A DNA stretch of 64,000 bases from Strigamia acuminata. Lineage: Eukaryota; Arthropoda; Chilopoda; Geophilomorpha; Linotaeniidae. This document shows positions 31,368 to 42,600 of this stretch, in pieces (position 1 is the first letter of the stretch; each line of letters starts with the position of its first letter). Below the pieces are notes generated by a model. That model was not told where the DNA came from. It did not search any database and saw only the letters and a program-made list of their open reading frames with translations. A program made the position numbers and the translations under genes. The stretch covers positions 7,550,501 through 7,614,500 of the forward strand of contig OX442318.1 of NCBI GenBank assembly GCA_949358305.1, given 5' to 3'.

Positions 31368-32060
31368 ATGTTTGAATTAACTTGGCATTCGATCGTTGGA
31401 ATCCTTCATGGCCTTCTTATGACGCACACGGCCATGCTTATGTACTTGAAATTTGCGTCCCCTACAGACAACGAAATTCTCAACGGCGAAATTCGGTCAG
31501 ATACTTTATGGCGCTATTACCAAAGTTCACATTGTTTTCAATGTCTGTTATTCTTATCAAGTAGAAACATGAAAGTGTTCCTGGGCTGCAATTGCTTTTC
31601 GTTTATTGTTACTACGTTGTTCGTGCTTTTTTTCTTTTCTTTTTGCCAAACGTTAAAGAAGATACTTGTAAATCATCAGGTTGATGTTGGTAATGAAGTA
31701 GCGCGTCATCTTTTTGGTAAATTTACTTACAATTATTGATATTATTGAATTTAATTACATTTAATTTCGCCAGAAGATGAAGTAATATTATTTACGACTG
31801 GAGCCTCTTTTTTACTGTTCAAGTATGAATTTTACTGTTATTTTATCATTGCGTGTATTATGCACGATTTAACTATGTACATGGCTGTATGCGGATACTT
31901 CAAATTGTGGGCTATATACCCTAGAAGAAGAAGTAACGCTCATTATTTCGCTCGCTTCACAAATCACAGTTGGAAGCCGTCAATTGTGGTCACCACTTGC
32001 TTGTTCCTTTTTACAAACGTCTGGGTGAATATATACATTTACTTCGAAATCGAAAGTTAG
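31368..32060 (+). CDS. Multi-pass membrane protein, copy 2, 189 aa spliced
   Basis: Join of 31368-31495, 31562-31716 and 31774-32060, parallel to the gene at 27613-28731. Starts MFELTWHSIVGILHG and keeps the same ~four hydrophobic segments, ending YIYFEIES. The first intron donor has changed from GTGAGA to GTCAGA. The intron is now 66 nt (65 in copy 1), a multiple of three with no stop, so reading through it adds 22 residues (starting SDTLWRYYQSS) in frame. The protein can therefore be made with or without splicing. Intron 2 has the single TTAA that marks the empty site of the MITE in copy 1. Family not recognised. Confidence 0.55.
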
Positions 32061-32519
32061 ATCACCAAGTTAATGTTGGTGATGAAAGTACACATCGTCT
32101 ATCTGGTAAATTTACTATTTAATTAACAATTATTGATGCTATTTGCTATATGTACCAGTGTTATTTCTTAGGCAAGTGAGTTTAATTGCGCTACATCATG
32201 AAGCTAAAGAATCAATTCAGAACTTAACACTTTTCTATTACAGAATGCCCCAAGTGGAACCATTAAACACTGATGCAACATAATTTAAACATTCAAAACT
32301 GTACAGTCGTGGTCATAAAAATTGTCCCAGTCCAGCTTAAAGCTCAACCTGTAAAATGAGAATTTTTGGCTGTATCCAGTGCAAAAACTCACTGATATGT
32401 TGTGACAAATGATGTCAGTTAATCATCTTCACAATGTCAATTAGTTCACATTCTCATCATCTGCCATTAAATAAAAAAATAAAAAAATAAAAAAATAAAC
32501 ATTTATTGCATAGATTTTA
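32061..32519. repeat. Duplicated 3' flank of the membrane gene, with truncated Tc1-like MITE
   Basis: Aligns to 28735-29100. The left half of the CAGTCGTGG MITE begins at about 32305 and is cut off near 32450. An (AAAAAAT)n-type run follows at 32466-32500. Confidence 0.7.
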
Positions 32520-32585
32520 AACCTGAACTACAATTTTATTCGTTTATTTACATACTACATTTTCGCAATTACTCCTAAAAAAATT

Positions 32586-35375
32586 CTACTCTCTAACAGT
32601 TAGATTGACAATGGCACAATAGAGAGGAAATGTAACTGTACGAGAAAACGGGTATTCTCTCTCCCAAGTATTGTTTTGCAAATTAAAAACTAACATTTTC
32701 CCGCAATAATCCAGCACCCAAAGTCGGTTCTCGTGCGGCAAAATGGCCATAGATCTTCTCAAAACGCATGGGTTGCAACCAACAGTTATGTGAAGCCTTT
32801 GCCACTTTTTAGAGCCCAAATCCAGAGACCACATAATAGCAGGAGCATAATATCTAAAGACAAAAACAATAAAACATCAAATCAACTCTTCTTTCATATC
32901 ACTTCAACCAACTTCTTACGATATCGCATATATCTTTCGATTGATAGACGCCACAACCGGAACCGTGTTGCAAAAATCATCCGGAAGACTTCCAATATTA
33001 GTCCACTGGTTCACTTCGGGATCGTACGAATGACACGCCAAAGACCACCCATTCTCGCAAAAGTCGTTGTCAACGTAGCAACACCCGCCCAGAGTCCACA
33101 GTTTCCCATCGCAGGACGCAACACCAATGTCCCAACCCGCGTACGGCAACGATTCCGCAATATCCCATCTATCCAGAAGGATATCGTATCTTTCAACGTG
33201 ATTTAAGGGCTTCCGGTGGTGTCCAAGACCCCCAACTACGTACACGTGCCAGCCGAGAACTGCTGCATTGCTCGAAGAACGAGCAGTGTTCATTCGACCA
33301 CCCTAAAAACAAAACAAAAATCAATAACAATCCGATTTCTATTTTGCTGCGATTAACCGTGTTAAAACTGTTTTGTTCTACGTTGTAGATTATAGTGGAT
33401 CGCAGCACGATCTCCTTGCTATCTATTCCGCCGGCCAAGTACAACATATTCCCGTGCAAAGCCCACGCTGCGTTGTTGGCCAACACTTCTTCTAGATTCA
33501 ACGCACTCGTCCAAATGTTGGTTTGCAGGCTAAAACAATGCGTCGCGGCTTCGCCATTCTTCTTCCAACCCATTATCAAGATGCTCGTGTCTTGCCGGAA
33601 CGACGTCGCTTCGTCGCCGCCCTCCGCCACGATTCGCAGCGGCGAAGACCACACTTTTCTTCGCGGGGTCTTTGCCCTCATCAATTTGTTCGCAGACCCC
33701 TGTTTGAACATCCCAGCGTTGGCCAGTTGAGTGAGGGGGAAGCGGACTGCGTCGTGGACCTTCAGTTCTTGTACATCTACCACCAATACTCTGGAACTCG
33801 ATGAGTCCGTTGCGGGTGATGGCAACTCTTTTTCCTCGGTAATAGAGGGCTCTGTGTCTTTTTTTAATGGCAGTATGGCGTCGGTTTCCGGTTGGAATCC
33901 AGCAACGCAGGTTCCTCTTGAGTATAGCGTCTCGGCAATGCATTTCCACAGCTTTTTGGACACTTCAACGCAAAGCTCGGTTGCGAGGAAATGTTCCAAG
34001 TCGTTTTTGGGAATTAAGGCGAATTTAATCAAGTGTAGGAGTTCTTCTTCCATTTGTACCAAGCGTATTGAGATGTTGGCTCCGGTCCATTTGAGGACCG
34101 CTGTCAGAGCGCACTTGGCTGCGCTGATTTCACGACATGGACTGCATAGTATCCGTTTGAGTCTTGTTACTTCGAGGTTTAGGAATTGTTTCTGAGATGA
34201 AAAGTATTGAAGATCGCGACCGACGAAACAGATAATCACATTCCGTAAAGAATCGCTGTCAAACTCGTCGGACAAGTCCCACATTACGCTGTAAAAGTGA
34301 ATTCAGAATGAAACAAGCCACATAATTGAGTATTGGACAGAAAATCAAATTTTAGGCCAAAAAAAATGAAATTTTTGGCCCAAAAGTTCAAATTTTAGGC
34401 CAAAAAAAATGAAATTTTAGGCCCAAAAATTCAATTTTAGGCCAAAAATTCAATTTTAGGCCAAAAATTCAATTTTAGACCAAAAATTCAATTTTTGGCC
34501 AAAAAGTTCAATTTTTGGCCAAAAGGTTCAATTTTTGGCCAAAAAATTCAATTTTAGGCCAAAAAATTTAATTTTAGGCCAGAAAATTCAATTTTAGGCC
34601 AAAAAATTCAATTTTAGGCCAAAAAATTCAATTTTAGACTAAAAAAATTCAATTTTAGGCTAAAAAATTCAATTTTAGGCTAAAAAATTCAATTTTAGGC
34701 TAAAAAATTCAATTTTAGGCTAAAAAATTCAATTTTAGGCCAAAAATTCAATTCTAGGCCAAAAAGTGATTATTAAACCAAAAATTCAATTTTAGATAAA
34801 AAAAATAATTAGACAGGCTTAATTTATGCTAAAAAAATTGTATATGGCCTCAAAAAGCTTAATCAGGCTCTAAGAATGATTTATGGATGTTTGCACCTGA
34901 AATTTTCAGTTGTTATTGCATTCGAGAGCAAATTAGTTAAATAGACAAATAAATTCTCCATTTCAAGGGTTTTTGATGCTTGCAGTAATTGTCTGGTGCC
35001 TTCCAAGTTGTCAGGAATTGTTGTCTGTGTAAATAAATAAGATTAAACAAGAAATAGAACATATTACATTAGAAATATATTCACCTGGCCCGAGTACAAA
35101 TAATCGATGACAGAATTCATGCAGTCGGGGCTGATGGAAGCAGGCAGCTCCAAACTTGTTTGGTTTGCAACACTTGCTTCTTCAAGACGCTTACGAAAAT
35201 ACGGACATCCAATCACCAATACAACTCGATGAAGAGCAAACGGATCACCATCTTTGGAGACTATTACGATATCCGTAAGAATCTGGCTCCGTCTTAAACC
35301 GTCCAAAGCTGCGGATAAACTCTCGAAATAAAAATCAGGCAATGAGTTTCTTACGGCTGTAGCATTAAGATTCAT
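32586..35375 (-). CDS. BTB-BACK-Kelch protein A, five exons, 666 aa
   Basis: Join (minus strand) of 35085-35375, 34897-35024, 33358-34288, 32920-33302 and 32586-32853; all junctions are GT-AG and in phase, total 2001 nt. Family role: Kelch-like proteins are usually substrate adaptors of Cullin-3 ubiquitin ligases. The BTB domain covers about residues 13-125 (ILTDIVIVSKDG, FALHRVVLVIGCPYFRKRL, IDYLYSGQ). BACK follows at about 140-265, then a ~100-residue polar linker, then Kelch repeats from about 360 to the end with GG-type strands (LYLAGGIDS, VYVVGGLG, LWTLGGCC). Introns are 60, 608, 55 and 66 bp; the 608-bp one is filled by a minisatellite. AATAAA signals lie just past the stop (about 32535-32547). 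It is a tandem neighbour and relative of the gene at 35737-37925. No one-to-one orthologue is claimed. Confidence 0.9.
34335..34800. repeat. Minisatellite, ~20-bp monomer, ~22 copies, in intron 2 of Kelch gene A
   Basis: Tandem AAAAATTCAATTTTAGGCC units with GG/GA and CC/CT variants, filling most of intron 34289-34896. The core AAAATTCAATTTT is the reverse complement of the core of the array in the Hmx intron. Confidence 0.9.
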
Positions 35376-35736
35376 TACGACTCAATAACAAGCTATTGCT
35401 ATAAAATAGGAACATTTCACAAACCTACTGTTGTTTAAAACTCACGTGACAACTATTTCCACTCATTGTTGTACACACAATCACAAATGAACAGCCAAAC
35501 TTGAAAAAATCTCTGTAATTTTTTATTTGACCAACAAAATTGGTTAATATTTTTGTTTATACAAAATATGCAGACATTTATACGACTAAATTTTAAAAAT
35601 TGTACATGGAAGATTCAGTTTTAGAACTAGACATTTTGCAAAATAAAAAAAAACTAAAACACAGACTCAGACTTAATAAAATGTAACAAAAGATTCAAAT
35701 TAGACAATTTTTTTGGTTCTCTCCCCGAGAAAATCC
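35376..35736 (-). promoter_or_regulatory. Intergenic region between tandem Kelch genes
   Basis: 361 bp separating the stop of gene B from the start of gene A. It must hold the end of B and the promoter of A. The minus strand has an AT-rich TATTTTATAG about 27 nt upstream of the A start codon. Nothing else recognised. Confidence 0.4.
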
Positions 35737-37925
35737 TCAATTCTGCTCGTTAATTATGCACATTGACAAATGAATCGGCTGCAAATGACATTTCGGAATC
35801 TTAGACTCCAACGACCATCTCTTCGACACCGGATTGTATTTAAAAATCTTGTTCGACTTCTCCAGCACGTACACACTCTCCTTCCAGCTGGTGGCACTCA
35901 TCACCCACAGCGGGGGGATGCCCTTGATCAGCTCCGGTCTCCAACACTGGTTCATTATGTCCAAAGCGTACAGTTTGGTCGGTCTGTAATAGTTGAACAC
36001 GACCGCAGTGCCGTGGAGCGTCACCAATATCGGCGCCATCTGCGAGAACTCTTCGGGCAACGACGGCAATTCCTTCCACTCCTTGTGGTCCGGTTGGATA
36101 TACTCGCACTTATTGCATCCCCCGCCAACAACCACAACTTTTCCTTGGATGTAACACGCGAGACAATTCCCCTTCCGCCTGTGTCTCATGGGCGGCCAGT
36201 TGCGCCAAACCGGCGGCTCTTCGCTGATGTCTATGTACTCCACTTGACTCAAAGCGTCCGTGTATCTTCCCTCGCCGCCGACCACGTACAGAACGGACCC
36301 CATCATAAACAGACACGGCGAGGAGCGCGGAATGTGCAAATCAGGCAGACGACGCAGCACCTTGTTCTGGATGTTGGACACGAAGACCGATCTAATCTTG
36401 TCTTTGCGGCTCTCGTCTTCGCCGCCGACCACACATACCAACGTCTTGTGGACCATGATCGTCTCTTTTGGCGCGGATGTGATTCCCAACTCGCACATGC
36501 TGTCCCACTTGGACTTGGCCAGGTCGTACGCCAACAAACTCAGTCGGCAGTTGGTCGGGTTGACTCCGATGACGACCAAAGCCGAAGACGACGGCGAACT
36601 TCCACCGTCGGCGATGGTCATTTGCGTGCCTATCATCATGGCTCTTGGTGGCGATTGAGGGGCCTTGAATGCGTTGGACAGTTTGTCGGAAGACGCGTAG
36701 CTCGACACTAGCGAGGACTCCCATTGGTCGCTTCTGCAGTCCATGTCCACGTGGTCCGAGAGAACGTCGAGAGCGACTTTTTTCGTCACTCGTTTCGCGC
36801 ATTTGGATTTGATCGACGTGACGGTCGTGCCGCACTCGGACGGGCATTTCTTTTTCGACCAAGTTGCACTCGTCATTCCGTCTTGACAGTCGACCACAAT
36901 GACCGCATTGTTGGCTTTCGGGTGATTGGTGGGCGTCGAGTGGTGCAAGGAATGGTAGACCACGTTCCTGTTGAGTTCCTCCTTGAACCGGAAGCATTCC
37001 TAACGAAAGAAACCAACAAAAAAAGGAATATACCAATCGATTCGATCAAACTCACTTGTACAAATGGTTCGAATTGCAGTAGATATCTCGCGTACGCTTC
37101 CGACACTTCCGGCATTCGAATGAACGGTATTAAAGCATCGATCGAACTCTTCCTTTCCGCAAGATTCGTCTTGAGCCACGACACCAGCATCCGCAAGACA
37201 ACGTTCTGTTGCACCTCTTTATTGGCGTACGTGGCAGCTAGCAGGTGCAGCATGCGGTCTTCAGACAGCGCCATCAAATCGCTGCTTATCCAGAGCGAAT
37301 CCAAGTTGTCTACAATGTAAGTGACCACTTCCTTCCGCATACAACGATTGGCCATCGAATCAGCCATGTCCCACAGATGGACAAAGTTCTTTGGAGCTAG
37401 ACATTGCCTTAAAACTTCTTCGCTGCAAACGTCCACTTCGTACAAGCCCAACTGCTTGGCCAATGTATTCACTTCTTGCAGTTTGCTCACGTCCAAATAC
37501 TTGAACGCCTGGAATTTGCCGGTGTACATAAAGTCCAAAAGACACGCCAATAGCTCCGCATCAAAATTATCTAAGTGGAGGGTGAGTTCCTGGTCACTCA
37601 GAGTGTTGAGTTGGTCTTTTAAGTAGGGACAGCCGACTGCCAGGACCAGTCTGTGCACGGATAGGTAGGAACCGCCGCAGACCAGTGCGACGTCGCACAA
37701 AGTACTCTGTTTGCGCATCAGGTTGAGCTGCTCGCGGAAGTCACTGTGGGCATTACCGGTTCGGAATTTGAAGAAGTAATCTTGGGGCGGTGAAGACGAT
37801 TTGTCCGAGCCGGGCTTCATCATTGCTGATATGGCGGCACTTCGGTCGATCTGGCGGGCTGGAATCGATTCGGACGGGCTCAGACTCAGCACCTCTTCCA
37901 TGTCGGATTGGTCGCCTAACGTCAT
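35737..37925 (-). CDS. BTB-BACK-Kelch protein B, two exons, 710 aa
   Basis: Join (minus strand) of 37056-37925 (290 codons, donor CAA|GTGAGT) and 35737-36999 (420 codons plus stop, acceptor TTCGTTAG); intron 56 bp. Start MTLGDQSDMEEV. BTB at about residues 60-165 (LCDVALVCGGSYLSVHRLVL, LLDFMYTGK), BACK at about 170-290 (LWDMADSMANRCMRKE, RMLVSWLKTN), then a ~105-residue linker with extra Cys and Lys (KKKCPSECGTTV) that is unusual for the family. The Kelch propeller runs from about 400 to 705 (VCVVGGEDESRKD, LYVVGGEGRYTDALSQVEYI, VVVVGGGCNKCEYI). Likely a Cullin-3 adaptor by family. The linker motif AVIVVDCQDG resembles RVLVVDVQEL in gene A, supporting tandem duplication. Exon 2 is GC-rich relative to the surroundings. 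Confidence 0.92.
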
Positions 37926-38390
37926 TTTGACTTAATTTTGCGAGTACGCGACACAAAATCAAATAGTTAATGATACAGATAAGATCCGCACGCATGTAAT
38001 GACTAATAACCCGGAGAATTTAGTTTGTAGTTTGCAGATGGCATCAAAACATGCAAAGTGAAGAAAGTTGTCTGGAATAAATGGCTGAACTTAACACTAC
38101 GGAAACAATAAGGAAAGATGCAACAATAACACCACGATGACAACATTATGTGCGGAATAGTCGCGGTTTTTCGCCGCCAGATGTACACAATTCAAAGATG
38201 ATATTGCTTTGTTTGATGATTACAACAGTTATGTTGACTAGTATTGTTGACTAGTATTTAAAAATCTTCTTAATGGCTTTTTATTTTGAAAGATTTATTC
38301 ATTGATTTCAGTCAAATGCATCAGCAAGTTTACACAACTCAAACCCATACACCACAAGTTCATGTTTTGCGTTTTAACTGAATTTTACAG
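37926..38390. promoter_or_regulatory. Likely bidirectional promoter region
   Basis: 465 bp separate the divergent start codons of Kelch gene B (minus) and the MARVEL-type gene (plus). No coding sequence is convincing within it, so both promoters must lie here or overlap the 5' UTRs. No TATA box is obvious on either side. Confidence 0.45.
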
Positions 38391-39872
38391 ATGGGAGGTG
38401 AGTAAAAAGCGTACAATTTCCACACGTAAAATCAAGTTTTAACTCGTAGAATGTAATAGTGAATAATCCCTGTATACGCACGGTAGATCTCTGTTCCGAT
38501 GACAAGAAATCGGATGATTTGACAAGTACCCGAGCGTCACCTAAATTTGAACAACGTTATTACGTTACTACAATCCCGGGAATGATGCAACTTATCCAAT
38601 TAGTAAGTTTGATTTGTTCACAAATAAAACGAATCCGCTTTAAAAATAACCATTTTCAATTTGCAGCAACTAAATTTTATCTGTTTTATGCGTTCAAGAG
38701 GCACAACTGACTGCTATTTTTACTACCACAAAGCAGGTTTATTTTGGTTTAGCTTAGCATCAGCCACTGGATTATGCATAACTGGACTGCTGTTTGCATA
38801 CTACACACTCAACCTTATCAATCGCACGAATAGGCTCGTCTGGATAATTGTAAGCATTTCATTATTTATATAAGAATAAATATAAATACTTGCGTTATAA
38901 CCTTGTGTTGATATTTCTGCTTGCAAAGTGCGGAAATGTTAACAATTTTCGTTCGCAATTCGCAATTTAAAATTGAATTTTTCAGGAAGCCGGCTTCAGT
39001 TTTGCTTGGGCTTCTATCTACTCAGCTGCAGTGGCCAACGTGGTTTTAAGTACCCAAGATTACAACGAAAGGACAGTGATTACCCCAGTTAAATATTTTT
39101 AAAAAAAAATTTAAAAATCGGTGCAAAAATATTTATTTATTGAATATTTTTTAATCGGTAGGAATTTTGTGCGAGCGAGGACATCACTTCCATGCATCTA
39201 GTGATATGGATAAACGCATCTTGTCGCAAACTTCTAATCGGTGGTGTGTTGGCCATCGTCGCGTACGGCGTGGACGGCACACTCAAATGTTACGCCTTTC
39301 TGACTATGTTGAGCTTGGAGAAGGAATTAGTGGCCACCGTGTCGCCGCCGTTAGATCTAAGACAGCTGAGACTGACATCGCGACAACAGTCGATAGGAAG
39401 CGTTCACAAGCCACCTCGTCCGAAATATATGAAACGCGGCCAATTTAATAACACTTTAATGCCACCAATGCGGCTACATTCGAACGAGAAGATTGACGAA
39501 GGCGATTTTTTGAGGCAACACATGAGAGACTTGCCGATTTCATTGCATCGAGATATATCAACAACTCCATCAAAGGAGGTGCCGAAGTCTGCGGTGACGA
39601 CCAATGATTTGCCAACGCCGTTGCAGTCGCCCTTGCCGTCCAGGGAGGAGATGTCGGCCGGGTTGTCAACGGCGATGTCGGTCGGGATGTCCAGAGAGAC
39701 GTTGCCGCGGAATTTTAGTCGGGATTCTGAGCACAAGGTTGTGAACAGAAGACAGAGTAGAGATGCGCCGCCGAGACCGCACGCGAGGTTAAGTCAACGT
39801 AGTCATTCGCATCATCATATTGTGATATCACCACGTTTTGAGAGTGAATCTAAAATGGATTCCAGGTCTTAA
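38391..39872 (+). CDS. MARVEL-type four-pass membrane protein with long cytosolic tail, 377 aa
   Basis: Join of 38391-38397, 38460-38602, 38667-38849, 38986-39075 and 39162-39872; phases agree at all four GT-AG introns (62, 64, 136 and 86 bp). The first coding exon is only 7 nt (ATGGGAG), giving MGVNNPCIRT. The membrane part resembles MARVEL domains: IPGMMQLIQL entering segment 1, then hydrophobic segments around FWFSLASATGLCITGLLFAY, WIIEAGFSFAWASIYSAAVA and LLIGGVLAIVAYGVDGTL. MARVEL proteins work in membrane apposition, vesicle traffic and cell junctions. The ~200-residue C-terminal tail is Ser/Arg/Pro-rich and ends with a His cluster (RSHSHHHIVIS), probably disordered. An AATAAA signal lies at about 40058. 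The subfamily is uncertain. Confidence 0.8.
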
Positions 39873-40380
39873 TTATTCAAAATTTATAGTAGTTTTTTTT
39901 TCTTTTCTTTTTAATTCATGTTTTCTATTGTTTACATCATTTTTAATCATGTAGTAACAAAAAGATGATTGTTTTTAAATGCTTTATGAAGTTGCAGTGA
40001 TTAGTGCAAAATTGATCTCGTATATATACATACAATTGACATTTTGGTTTGATATAAAAATAAATTTAATGATGTATTTTCACAATTTGTGTGTGGAGTT
40101 TGTCAAAATTTGGGTGTTACGTCGAGATGAAAAGAGCATAGAATCTGGATATACCGGTAATTGTCAATTTTAAGATGGATAATTCGGTTTGCACGACTCC
40201 GGAAATACGGGGAATTAAGATGGTACGTACAGTGATGGAGATATGGGCGAATTTTGCTGTTTGTGTCAAGTGTGGTCAAATAAACTTTCTCGCACGAACT
40301 GCAACATCACAGGCCGTACAGAAGCGCCACTCTCGGCTGCTGCTTGAATTAATTTCTAGCTCGTTCTAGATTGTGGCGGT
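39873..40380 (+). other. 3' UTR / flank of the MARVEL-type gene
   Basis: AT-rich, with AATAAA signals at about 40058 and 40278. The 64-codon ORFs at 39979-40173 and 40175-40369 show no domain and are taken as UTR. Confidence 0.45.
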
Positions 40381-42049
40381 GTCAAGCGGGGAAAAGTGTA
40401 AATTTTATTGCAACATTCGAATCATGACGATGTTTTACCACTGCAAATCCAATAAGTGCCATTAATTATTATTAATTTTGAAGATTTTATTTTATTATTT
40501 TATTAAGTGTGTTTACGTTGACTTCAGGCACGCTTAAAGTAAGTAGAGATTATAAACTTTGACATTTTATGTGTTTTTTTTTCTCTCTCTCTTATCGTCT
40601 TTCAGTTACTTTTTGTTGTTGAGATATAGGTGGCGCTGAGGAGACAAAACAAGCACAAAAATATGCGGACATAGCATTCATTTCATTTCCCATAATCCTA
40701 TTTCCTCCACCTTTTTAGTCTTGGCCCAGAGAGTAATGCTTTTAGTTCAAAATTTTAGTTTTTCTACACATTTATGATTTTATTATGAACTCTGGCATTT
40801 CACCATTTTTTTCCCTCCTCTTATCTTATGAAGCCTTTTGAACCACATCAACTCCGTCCATCATTAGAGCTTAATGGGACTGATTAAAATTGCAATACAC
40901 AAATGTGCAATTTTAAAATTAAAAAAAAATTTCTTACTCAATTTCTATTAATTTTTTACAACTATAATTAAATAATAACACATACCAAAGCACAGATGAT
41001 TTTCCGACCTAATATTTCTCATATTTGGATATCTGGATGTCCAAAATATTTTATTTGTGATTTTTAAATCAAACTATTTTGTTTTTCTCGTTTGCCGTAA
41101 GAAGTCACCAAACCATCCTCTGCTACCAAACCATCCTCTGCTACCATTTCATTCAGTTTGAGCTGATTTTAATTACTGCAAGTGTATATCTTGTTTGCCC
41201 ATTTTTATTTCATATTTCACATATGTTTTCATAAAAGTTGAAATAAAAGCGAAAAGTAAAAGTAGTGCCAGATGAAATAATTCCGGGCGTGTTAAAAGTA
41301 ATACAACTCTGCGTTAATAACTTATTGATAGTGACTCCTCCCAGAAGTTTGTCGCTAGATGGTACTGAATGGCTTCACGAAAAAGATTTTCGGCTTCAAT
41401 TCCTCGAAACGAAATGGAAGTAGCGAATAAATGTTTGATGCGAGTCGCGCGCGTAAAAGAAATAATGCTCTCCACTTTGGTAATGGCATTTTCAGTGCGT
41501 GCGCATGCGCCATGAGAAACGCCCCTCATAAAAAAAGCACGCGCGTTTGTTCAAACACTTAATTTATTAGATCATTAAGATAGACGCGCCAAGGAAATGC
41601 TTTAGATTACACAGAAAAATTCATCAACCGCTATTTGTCTCCCCCCCATCGAATCTTTGTCGCGTTTTGCCCAGAACCGCAAAAAAACAAATTTGTTTGC
41701 GCACCAAAACATTTTTATTTATTTATTTTTCTTCCAGATGAATAAATAATAGGACTCGTGACATTTGTTTGCGACTGAAACTCATACCGATTTGCATCTA
41801 ATTCCGTCGAGAAAATTAGTTTAATTCGCACAAATTGAACGCTCGCACTGCAACTGCGTTTTGGTGCTAACACCAATTATCGCCACTTGTGACCACACCC
41901 ATCAAAACAAGTACGCAAAAATTAATCACGTAAAATGAATAAAAATTTTCTGTAGCATTAAGTTAAAACACATGTAGCCAATAACAATAATTACACGCTA
42001 CAAATAGACACAGCTCGCAAACTAAAAAAAGAAAAAAAAAAGAAATTAA
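40381..42049. other. Non-coding stretch, nothing recognised
   Basis: AT-rich, one small tandem duplication of CACCAAACCATCCTCTGCTA (about 41107-41144). No gene. Confidence 0.45.
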
Positions 42050-42600
42050 AAAATGATGTCGACTTTTAAGTACTGCCCTGAAGCCGAACCAGCATCATTG
42101 AGGCGGTGCTTTCAGTGTCTTGGCTATGAGATATTAATGCGGGGTAGTAAATGAAAGAGGGCGCGGCTGAATGATTACATAACAATGGCAGAGCTTAGTT
42201 GGGCCAGTGATTGGTTAAGCACATTAGCACGTGGCAGGCGCGTCTCGATAGAGTAGAGCGATAGAAAAAGAGGGTGAGGTTAAATTTGACGCACAAGGCG
42301 GCCACCAGGGAGCGTGGTTCTTCTCACAGCTTAATCCCGCGCTTCACTAAGCCGTGCGTTCGCTCGTGGCAGCCCTCATGCTGCAGGTCTGCACGCGTTG
42401 TGCCACTGGCTAATGGATCGCATTAGGTGAATGTTCTCTGCGGGGCAGGGAAGAGCGCGCGCTGCGGTCGTTAAGCACGGGCCTCACGGCTGGGATCACG
42501 ACTCTGGACTCTCGTCTTTTGCTCCCTATCAACGAATCCCTCCTCTCTAACTCTCGCTCCCCCTCTACGCGCCAGTCTGTCTAGGGTATTGAAAGAAGGA
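42050..42600. promoter_or_regulatory. GC-rich non-coding island, candidate regulatory block
   Basis: Composition rises sharply in G, C and CpG with no sustained ORF, in the gene desert downstream of Hmx. A conserved enhancer or unannotated non-coding RNA exon is possible; this is composition-based inference. Confidence 0.3.

Noticed and set aside
27613-32060. Membrane gene pair as insect-type chemoreceptors
   Set aside because: Too short, about four hydrophobic segments, and no receptor signature.
35770-36711. 313-codon plus-strand ORF
   Set aside because: Antisense shadow of exon 2 of Kelch gene B, which has clear Kelch motifs and valid splice sites.
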